Positions 6,128-11,369 of a stretch of 11,369 nucleotides of DNA are shown one piece after another. Source of the stretch: Actinomycetota bacterium (GTDB lineage: Bacteria > Actinomycetota > Actinomycetes > S36-B12); assembly GCA_010029945.1 (NCBI GenBank), contig RGQW01000042.1:1-11369 (forward strand), read 5' to 3'. Position 1 is the stretch's first letter, and every line of letters begins with the position of its first letter. The position numbers and the translations under genes were made by a program. The notes beneath the pieces were generated by a model that saw nothing but the letters and a program-made list of their open reading frames with translations, was not told where the DNA came from and did not search any database.

Positions 6128-6802
6128 ATGCGCGCCGCCTATTACGAGCAACTTGACCAGATCAACGACGACCTCGTCGAGATGACCCGGCTCGTGGGTT
6201 CGGCGATGAACCGAGCGACCCAAGCGCTCCTCGATGCGGATCTTCCCCTCGCTGAAGCAGTTATCGATTTCGACGCCAAGGTGGACACGCTGGCTAGTGA
6301 CGTCGAGGAGCGTTGCTTCGAGCTCGTCGCGCTGCAGCAGCCGGTAGCGACCGACCTGCGGGTCGTCATCGGAGCGCTTCGCATCGCCAGCTCTCTCGAG
6401 CGGATGGGTGACCTCGCCGAGCACGTGGCCAAGCAGGCCCGCATGCGCTTTCCCAAAGTGGCCGTGCCACAAGAGCTCCGCGCGACATTCGCGGAGATGG
6501 GCTCTCTGGCTGAGGTCATCGTCGCCAAGACAGGTTCGGTTATCGCGACGAAGGACGTCGCCCTCTGCGCCGACATCGCCGAGCACGACGAGCGAATGGA
6601 CCGTCTGCACCGGGAACTGTTCACCATCGTTCTTTCGCAGGCGTGGAAACACGGCGTCGAGGAAGCGATCGACGTCACCTTGCTCTCCCGCTACTACGAG
6701 CGTTACGCGGATCACGCCGTGTCGGTGACCAGGCGGGTCGTCACGATCGTCACGGGTGAGCCGTACGTAGCGGTCTCCCTGGAGGATCAGGCGGGGGCGT
6801 AG
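6128..6802 (+). CDS. phoU: PhoU phosphate-signalling regulator
   Basis: Helical adaptor that links the Pst phosphate transporter to the SenX3/PhoR kinase and keeps the response off when phosphate is ample. I chose the ATG at 6128 (224 aa, MRAAYYEQLDQINDDLVEMT), with AGGA six bases upstream; the longer open frame from 6047 adds 27 non-homologous residues. Two PhoU repeats are visible, each with the metal-binding ExxxD motif: ERMGD at 91-95 and ERYAD at 191-195. The block QQPVATDLRVVIGALR is typical. Length is normal. It is divergent from senX3 across the PHO-like repeats and is followed 44 nt later by mshA on the same strand. Complete, in contrast with its damaged two-component partners; no pst transporter genes lie in the window. 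Confidence 0.96.
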   Translation: MRAAYYEQLDQINDDLVEMTRLVGSAMNRATQALLDADLPLAEAVIDFDAKVDTLASDVEERCFELVALQQPVATDLRVVIGALRIASSLERMGDLAEHVAKQARMRFPKVAVPQELRATFAEMGSLAEVIVAKTGSVIATKDVALCADIAEHDERMDRLHRELFTIVLSQAWKHGVEEAIDVTLLSRYYERYADHAVSVTRRVVTIVTGEPYVAVSLEDQAGA

Positions 6803-6846
6803 GGCCACACGTAGCCTTCCGCGCACGGGTGCGGGAGACTTCAGGC

Positions 6847-8196
6847 ATGGCTTCCGTCCACCCCCTGCGGTCATCCAACCGCGCGGTGACAAGCGGGCAC
6901 GGCGATTCGCCCAACCCACGACGCGTGGCGATGCTGTCCGCCCACACCTCTCCTCTCGACCAGCCCGGCACCGGTGATGCCGGTGGCATGAACGTCTACG
7001 TCGTGGAAACGGCACGGCGTCTCGCTGAGGCAGGTACGGAAGTCGAGATCTTCACTCGAGGAACGTCATCGGCTCTCCCATCAACTGTCGAACTGGCCCC
7101 CGGGGTTCTCGTCCGACACATCACGGCAGGCCCTTTCGAGGGATTGGTCAAGCAAGACCTCCCGGGCCAACTGTGTGCCATGACTTCCGGCGTTATGCGG
7201 GTCGAGGCGAGCCGACCCGAAGGCTGGTACGACCTCATCCACTCGCACTACTGGCTCAGCGGCCAGGTGGGGTGGCTCGCATCCGAGCGCTGGCGCATCC
7301 CTCTTGTGCACTCCATGCACACGATGGCCAAGGTGAAGAACCTCGAACTCGCCGAGGGAGATACACCCGAACCGAACATCCGCATCATCGGAGAGCAGCA
7401 AGTCGTCGATGCGGCGAGCCGGCTCACCGCCAACACCGATGACGAGGCCCGCCAACTCATCGAGCTATACGGAGCCGATCCGGCACGGGTCGACGTCGTT
7501 CATCCAGGAGTGGATCTCAACGTCTTCTCACCGCACCCCACCGCCCGTGATCGTGGTTCGGTCCGGGTCGAAGCAGGAATCGGCCACGAGGAGTTCGTGC
7601 TGCTGTTCGTCGGCCGTATCCAGCCGCTGAAGGCTCCGGATCTGCTGATTCGTGCTCTGGCGTCACTGCGAACCGACCGTCCAGACCTACCGGTACGCGC
7701 CGTTGTGTGCGGAGGTCCATCCGGCTCGGGCCTGGACCGGCCGACGGCGCTGGAGGACCTCGCGCGCGATCTCGGCGTTCTCGACAAAGTCACTTTCCTC
7801 ACGCCGACGTCTCGGGAGCACCTGGCGGATCTCTTTCGTGCCGCCGACCTCACGGTTGTCCCCTCGTACTCGGAATCCTTCGGGCTCGTTGCGGTGGAAT
7901 CCCAGGCGTGTGGAACTCCCGTCGTGGCTGCCAACGTCGGTGGGTTGCGCACTGCGGTCGCCGACCAGGTCAGTGGCGTTCTGGTGGAGGGGCACAACCC
8001 AGACGACTACGCCCGGGTAATGGCCCGGCTAGCAGACGATCGAATTCGTTTGCGCGAGCTTTCGCATGGCGCGGTAGCCCATGCCAGCACGTTCGGGTGG
8101 GAACACACCACCGCGGGTCTTCTCGACACGTATCGGGCGGCGCGGGAGCACTTCACGGGGATTGATCTCGCCGCGACCTACGGATCCCATGACTGA
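6847..8196 (+). CDS. mshA: D-inositol-3-phosphate N-acetylglucosaminyltransferase (mycothiol biosynthesis)
   Basis: First step of mycothiol synthesis: transfers GlcNAc from UDP-GlcNAc to 1D-myo-inositol 3-phosphate. A retaining GT4 enzyme with two Rossmann domains (GT-B). I chose the ATG at 6847 (449 aa) with GGGAG nine bases upstream; a GTG at 6829 would add six residues. Seen: the glycine loop GTGDAGGMN (41-49) in the N-terminal acceptor domain; HSHYWLSG (132-139); GRIQPLKAP (256-264) with the phosphate-binding Arg257 and Lys262; and the ExxxxxxxE motif SESFGLVAVESQACG with Glu343 and Glu351, spaced as Glu316/Glu324 of the C. glutamicum enzyme. A basic 25-residue leader precedes the fold. 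It overlaps the next gene by 8 nt. Its presence implies a mycothiol-making actinobacterium. Confidence 0.97.
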   Translation: MASVHPLRSSNRAVTSGHGDSPNPRRVAMLSAHTSPLDQPGTGDAGGMNVYVVETARRLAEAGTEVEIFTRGTSSALPSTVELAPGVLVRHITAGPFEGLVKQDLPGQLCAMTSGVMRVEASRPEGWYDLIHSHYWLSGQVGWLASERWRIPLVHSMHTMAKVKNLELAEGDTPEPNIRIIGEQQVVDAASRLTANTDDEARQLIELYGADPARVDVVHPGVDLNVFSPHPTARDRGSVRVEAGIGHEEFVLLFVGRIQPLKAPDLLIRALASLRTDRPDLPVRAVVCGGPSGSGLDRPTALEDLARDLGVLDKVTFLTPTSREHLADLFRAADLTVVPSYSESFGLVAVESQACGTPVVAANVGGLRTAVADQVSGVLVEGHNPDDYARVMARLADDRIRLRELSHGAVAHASTFGWEHTTAGLLDTYRAAREHFTGIDLAATYGSHD

Positions 8197-8710
8197 TCGT
8201 CACGCTGGTCGTGCGCATCTGGAAATGTTTCTGCACGCCCACGAACTCGACTTCGAAGAAGTCAATGAGACCACGATCGCGGTCGTCGTTCCTGGGGAGA
8301 AAAAACTCACCACGACAGCGTCTTTCGCTTTCGGTGACACGACTGTCACCGTCAACGCCTTTGTCATCCGGCACCCGGACGAAAACGATCTCGCGGTCTA
8401 CCGATGGCTCTTAGAGCGCAATCGTCGAATGTACGGCTTGGCCTACAGCATCGATCACCACGGCGACATCTACCTGACCGGACGATTCCCCCTAGACGCC
8501 ATCACCGACGCCGAGCTGGACCGCATCTTCGGATCCATCAGCGAGTACGCCGACGGAGCCTTCAACTCACTGCTCGAGCTCGGTTTCTTCACGGCCATAC
8601 GCCGGGAGTGGCAGTGGCGAACCAAAGCCGGCCTCCCCACGGACAACCTCGCAGCCTTCGCCCACCTGGCCGACCCGGACCAGTCAGACGAGCCAGACCA
8701 GGACTACTAA
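8189..8710 (+). CDS. YbjN-domain protein
   Basis: A 173-aa protein of the actinobacterial YbjN family (Rv0487-like), with a fold resembling type III secretion chaperones; the molecular role is unknown. Start ATG at 8189 overlaps the mshA stop by 8 nt, which suggests coupled translation; the longer open frame from 8081 lies over mshA and is a shadow. Typical blocks are FVIRHPDENDLAVYRWLLER (about 63-82), followed by MYGLAYSIDHHGDIYLTGR, then an acidic helix ending in a Trp- and Arg-containing segment (RREWQWRTKAG). The tail is acidic (DPDQSDEPDQDY). It keeps the mshA-ybjN-gpm order of mycobacteria and Streptomyces. Complete. Its fixed place next to mshA hints at a shared role, but nothing in the sequence shows one. 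Confidence 0.9.
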   Translation: MTDRHAGRAHLEMFLHAHELDFEEVNETTIAVVVPGEKKLTTTASFAFGDTTVTVNAFVIRHPDENDLAVYRWLLERNRRMYGLAYSIDHHGDIYLTGRFPLDAITDAELDRIFGSISEYADGAFNSLLELGFFTAIRREWQWRTKAGLPTDNLAAFAHLADPDQSDEPDQDY

Positions 8711-8768
8711 CGCGCCCAGCCGGACGAGGCGGAGCAGGCGTTCGGGGACCATCGGGCAGGATTGCGCC

Positions 8769-9530
8769 ATGACGACGAACACCTCCACGCTGATTTTGCT
8801 GCGTCACGGCGAAAGCGAATGGAACGCCAAGAACCTGTTCACCGGCTGGGTGGATGTCGATCTGACCGATACCGGAAGGCAGGAAGCAACCCGGGGCGGT
8901 GAGCTCCTGGCACGCTCAGATCTGCTCCCCGACGTCGTCCACACATCACTGCTCACCCGCGCTATTCGCACCAGTCAGTTGGCGCTCGAGGCCGCGGACC
9001 GACCTTGGATTCCCGTGCGACGCACGTGGCGATTGAACGAGCGCCATTACGGGGCGCTTCAGGGCAAAGACAAGAAGGAAACACTCGCTGAATACGGCGA
9101 GGAACAGTTCATGCTCTGGCGGCGTAGTTACGACGTTCCACCTCCGCCTATCGAGCCTGACGATCCCTTCGCGCAAACCGACGACCCCCGGTACGCCGCA
9201 CTACCCCCCGAGGCCCGCCCCGCAACCGAATGTCTCGCGGACGTCGTCCGCCGCCTCATCCCGTACTGGGAGGACGTGCTTGTTGCCGATGACCTGCGGG
9301 CAGGGCGCACCGTCCTCGTCGCCGCACACGGAAACTCGCTGCGCGCAATGGTCAAGCACCTCGACAACATCTCCGATGCGGACATCGCGGGCGTCAACAT
9401 TCCCACCGGAATACCGCTGGTGTACCACCTCGACGGGAATCTCCGACCCGTCATACCCGGCGGCGAATACCTTGATCCCGACGCAGCGGCTACCGCCGCT
9501 GCAGCCGTTGCCGCCCAGGGCAAAGCGTGA
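8769..9530 (+). CDS. gpmA: 2,3-bisphosphoglycerate-dependent phosphoglycerate mutase
   Basis: Interconverts 3- and 2-phosphoglycerate in glycolysis and gluconeogenesis through a phosphohistidine. 253 aa, ATG at 8769 with AGGA seven bases upstream. Visible: LLRHGESEWN with the phospho-acceptor His13, TSLLTRAIRTS around the conserved Arg64, LNERHYGALQGKDK with Glu91, and AAHGNSLRAMVKHLD with His187, matching the spacing of His11, Arg62, Glu89 and His184 in the E. coli enzyme. The full-length insert with RRSYDVPPPP marks it as a true mutase rather than a broad-specificity phosphatase. The last 20 residues are an Ala-rich tail (AAATAAAAVAAQ) typical of actinobacterial forms. The stop overlaps the start of the AlaX-like gene (GTGA, 9527-9530). 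A 58-bp gap separates it from ybjN, with no obvious terminator. Confidence 0.97.
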   Translation: MTTNTSTLILLRHGESEWNAKNLFTGWVDVDLTDTGRQEATRGGELLARSDLLPDVVHTSLLTRAIRTSQLALEAADRPWIPVRRTWRLNERHYGALQGKDKKETLAEYGEEQFMLWRRSYDVPPPPIEPDDPFAQTDDPRYAALPPEARPATECLADVVRRLIPYWEDVLVADDLRAGRTVLVAAHGNSLRAMVKHLDNISDADIAGVNIPTGIPLVYHLDGNLRPVIPGGEYLDPDAAATAAAAVAAQGKA

Positions 9531-10282
9531 ACCAACCCGCGCATCAGCACACCGAGCGACTCGATCTCCTCGATTCGACTCTTCGCGAGTGGCAGGCCAC
9601 GGTTCTCGACGTCGACGACAACGGCATCGTTCTGGACAGGTCCGCCTTCTACCCCGGCGGCGGTGGGCAACCTCCCGATCATGGAATTCTGCTCTGGTCG
9701 GGAGTGCAGACAGCCATCGTTGGTGCTCGTCGCGGGGACGACATTCGCCTAGTTCCCGCCGACGGCGATCCGATTCCTCCTCCGGGCACACCCGTGCGTG
9801 GAGCGTTGGAAGACGAGCGACGCACCGCCCTTATGCGCACCCACTCCGGGCTGCACCTGTTGTCGGGGGTTGTGTTTCGAGACTTCGGCGCTCTGGTGAC
9901 CGGTTCCAACATGGACCCGCTCACCGGTCGCTTGGATTTCAACCTCGAGGAGGTTCCACCCGGATTCAAAGAGGCTGTCGAGGATGCCTGCAACGTCGAG
10001 GTCACCGCTGACCGTGCGATCGAGGCCTACGAGCTCTCGCGCGCCGAGGCCTTCGAGATTCCGGACATCATTCGCACGGCCACCAATCTGTTGCCAGCCG
10101 AGATCGAGATCGTGCGGATCGTCGACATCAAGGGTCTCGACGTTCAGGCCGACGGTGGTACCCACGTCGCGTCGACTCAACAGATTGGGGCCATTCGCGT
10201 CCTCAAGGTGGAGAACAAGGGCAAGGGCTTTCGTCGCATTCGCGTTGCTCTCGAGGATGCGACGGGGTCATCCCCCGTCTAA
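9527..10282 (+). CDS. AlaX-like alanyl-tRNA editing (trans-editing) protein
   Basis: Free-standing homologue of the AlaRS editing domain; family members hydrolyse Ser- or Gly-tRNA-Ala in trans, using a zinc site. 251 aa, GTG start at 9527 overlapping the gpmA stop. Seen: FYPGGGGQPPDHG (41-53), the glycine-rich strand of the N-terminal barrel; HSGLH (His106 and His110), the first zinc pair; and DVQADGGTHVASTQQIG near the end with His213. In AlaRS and many AlaX proteins the residue just before GGTH is Cys; here it is Asp209, so the fourth ligand may differ, though Asp at this place may be usual in this subfamily. No C-terminal oligomerisation domain, so an AlaX-M-like size. The 3' end overlaps the convergent macro-domain gene by 15 nt. 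The substrate cannot be read from the sequence. Confidence 0.9.
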   Translation: MNQPAHQHTERLDLLDSTLREWQATVLDVDDNGIVLDRSAFYPGGGGQPPDHGILLWSGVQTAIVGARRGDDIRLVPADGDPIPPPGTPVRGALEDERRTALMRTHSGLHLLSGVVFRDFGALVTGSNMDPLTGRLDFNLEEVPPGFKEAVEDACNVEVTADRAIEAYELSRAEAFEIPDIIRTATNLLPAEIEIVRIVDIKGLDVQADGGTHVASTQQIGAIRVLKVENKGKGFRRIRVALEDATGSSPV

Positions 10283-10789
10283 CGCTTGTCGAAAAGCGTC
10301 GAAGGCCTCGTCGTTAAACAACACAAACGTCACCGCGCGCACTCCCGGCGCTTGAGGCAGCGATTCTCGGACGGCCCGCATCGCGATCGGTGCAGCGTTG
10401 ACTGGATCCCATCCATACACCCCGCAGGAGATGGCGGGAAAGGCGACGCTTGTCGCTCCGACTGCGTGAGCCGCAGCCATCGACGACGCATGAGAGCGGG
10501 CAAGCACGTGCACGCCCCCGTCGGAGTATTCCCAGAACTTTGGGCCGACCGTGTGGATGACAAATCGTGCGGGCAGGTCCCCCGCACCGGTCACCACGGC
10601 CTCACCCGGAGGCAAGCCGTCGGGGAGGTCCCGCCGCCTCACCTCGTGACACTCAGCCACAAGGCTCGGGCCTGCGGCCGCATGGATCGCCCCGTCGACA
10701 CCACCCCCACCCAGAAGGGACGACTGGGCCGCGTTGACGATCGCATCTGCGGAAATTGCCGTGATGTCACCACGGACGACGTCGATCAC
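10268..10789 (-). CDS. Macro-domain protein (YmdB/MacroD-like ADP-ribose binder)
   Basis: A single 173-aa macro domain, predicted to bind ADP-ribose and possibly remove O-acetyl or ADP-ribosyl groups. GTG start at 10789. In order: GDIT (7-10) with Asp8 for the adenine; IVNAAQSSLLGGGGVDGAIH (17-36), with Asn19 and Asp32; GEAVVTGAGDLPARFVIHTV; and FPAISCGVYGWD (117-128), the phosphate-binding loop. Aligned by eye with E. coli YmdB, the catalytic Asn25 is replaced by Gln22 (NAAQ instead of NAAN) while Asp35 is kept (Asp32). The loop ends in GWD rather than the usual GYP. It therefore could be a slower hydrolase or a pure reader. It begins 13 nt after the DUF2516-like gene, probably in one operon, and its stop lies inside the end of alaX. 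Confidence 0.93.
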   Translation of the reverse strand: MIDVVRGDITAISADAIVNAAQSSLLGGGGVDGAIHAAAGPSLVAECHEVRRRDLPDGLPPGEAVVTGAGDLPARFVIHTVGPKFWEYSDGGVHVLARSHASSMAAAHAVGATSVAFPAISCGVYGWDPVNAAPIAMRAVRESLPQAPGVRAVTFVLFNDEAFDAFRQALDGG

Positions 10790-10802
10790 GTCGATGCGTA
10801 AC

Positions 10803-11369
10803 TCACGGGCCGGTGATGGACTTGATGCGCGGCCGGATATCGAAGAGATAGATGAGTGCGATGACGGCTCCGGCGATACCGAACAAGCTGAGTGTCAGAT
10901 TCGGGACGAGACCGGTCAGCAAAGCCAATCCGGTGAGCACCAGCCACAAGATCTTGGTCTGTCGCCCAATGGAGGGAAAGACCGCGCCCGGAGCTCTTAG
11001 GCAATCGACGAACGCGAAGCCTTTGAGGGCAAGGAGAACAACCCAGAGGGCGAGAAAAAGCCGTATTTCGAGCTTCTGTGTGGAAGGTTCGGGTTCCGGC
11101 CTGAATCCCAGGAATTCGACTGGAAGATCCTGCCGGAGGAAGCGAACTTCGCCCGTGATCTTGCTCAAGGACTCGGCCTGCTGGGAGGCAGCCTTCATCG
11201 AATCTTCGACGAATGCACGGCCGCGTTCCGATGCTGCCGAAACACTCGACGGCACCTCGATGGATCCGAGATCGATCGAGGGCAGCGACGGCATAGATGG
11301 CATCGTGAAGGTCGGGAGCTTGGGCAGCTCAACCTTGGGGATCTCGACCTTGGGGATCTCGACCTTGGG
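10803..11369 (-). CDS. DUF2516-like membrane protein with N-terminal PKVEI repeats, partial (5' end outside window)
   Basis: 188 residues are visible; the frame stays open to the right edge, so the ATG at 11303 is internal, not the start. The N-terminal part is a Pro/Lys/Val/Glu repeat (PKVEI twice, then PKVEL, PKLP) passing into a Met/Pro/Ser/Leu-rich linker (PSMPSLPSIDLG). A helical segment follows (about SAASERGRAFVEDSMKAASQ), then three membrane segments near LFLALWVVLLALKGFAFVDC, TKILWLVLTGLALLTGLVP and LFGIAGAVIALIYLFD, ending in a basic tail (RPRIKSITGP). ALKGFAFVDC and the third helix resemble actinobacterial DUF2516 proteins (about 100 aa, unknown function); the repeat-bearing N-terminus is an extension to that family. 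It lies directly upstream of the macro-domain gene. Function not known. Confidence 0.75.
   Translation of the reverse strand, partial: PKVEIPKVEIPKVELPKLPTFTMPSMPSLPSIDLGSIEVPSSVSAASERGRAFVEDSMKAASQQAESLSKITGEVRFLRQDLPVEFLGFRPEPEPSTQKLEIRLFLALWVVLLALKGFAFVDCLRAPGAVFPSIGRQTKILWLVLTGLALLTGLVPNLTLSLFGIAGAVIALIYLFDIRPRIKSITGP
11319..11369. repeat. 15-bp in-frame tandem repeat coding for PKVEI
   Basis: The unit cttggggatctcgac occurs perfectly at 11334-11348 and 11349-11363, starts again at 11364, and is preceded by a diverged copy (11319-11333). It runs off the window, so copy number is unknown. In frame it encodes Pro-Lys-Val-Glu-Ile. Identical copies at the DNA level indicate recent duplication. 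Confidence 0.85.

Noticed and set aside
6803..6846. Small hairpin CGCAC/GTGCG before mshA as a terminator
   Set aside because: Five-base stem with a two-base loop and no T-run; too weak to call.
6059..7015. 318-codon minus-strand frame opposite phoU and the start of mshA
   Set aside because: Opposite two confident genes and without recognisable domains.
8837..8843. Isolated GTTCACC in gpmA (also 6619-6625 in phoU and 1398-1404 in cysS)
   Set aside because: Single copies inside coding sequence without a second unit in 11-nt phase; expected by chance.

Overview
The window looks like a piece of a chromosome from a high-GC actinobacterium (Actinomycetia). The pointers are a CarD-type RNA polymerase regulator nearly identical in layout to the mycobacterial one, the mycothiol gene mshA, a SenX3/RegX3-PhoU phosphate system, a DUF2516-like membrane protein, many GTG starts and GTGA stop/start overlaps. 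The gene order recalls two conserved actinobacterial blocks: rlmB-cysS-ispF-ispD-carD-lpqE (as at M. tuberculosis Rv3579c to Rv3584) and mshA-ybjN-gpm-senX3-regX3 (as at Rv0486 to Rv0491), with phoU divergent from the kinase as in Streptomyces. I cannot name a genus.

Layout. 1-3960, minus strand: one likely operon, carD, ispD, ispF, a shortened PPOX-type flavin/F420 protein, cysS, and rlmB running off the left edge. It joins transcription control, the MEP isoprenoid pathway, cysteine charging and rRNA methylation. 3961-4024: a 64-bp divergent region with back-to-back promoters. 4025-4531, plus strand: an LpqE-like lipoprotein, probably leaderless. 4545-5993, minus strand: regX3 (gutted by an internal deletion) and senX3 (5' end apparently frameshifted, so no membrane anchor in frame). 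5994-6127: divergent control region with PHO-box-like GTTCACC repeats. 6128-10282, plus strand: phoU, mshA, a YbjN-domain gene, gpmA and an AlaX-like tRNA editing gene, closely spaced. 10268-11369, minus strand: a macro-domain gene, converging on and overlapping alaX, downstream of a DUF2516-like membrane protein with PKVEI repeats that runs off the right edge. No stretch over 300 bp lacks a gene.

The most notable feature is damage to the phosphate two-component system. RegX3 has lost about 140 codons including the whole phosphoacceptor part, and SenX3 has lost its in-frame membrane anchor, while PhoU and the PHO-like operator look intact. With the shortened PPOX gene, three genes within about 4 kb look damaged. 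This is either real decay of the circuit or an assembly/sequencing problem, and the window alone cannot decide. I see no novel defence system, mobile element, CRISPR array or RNA gene.
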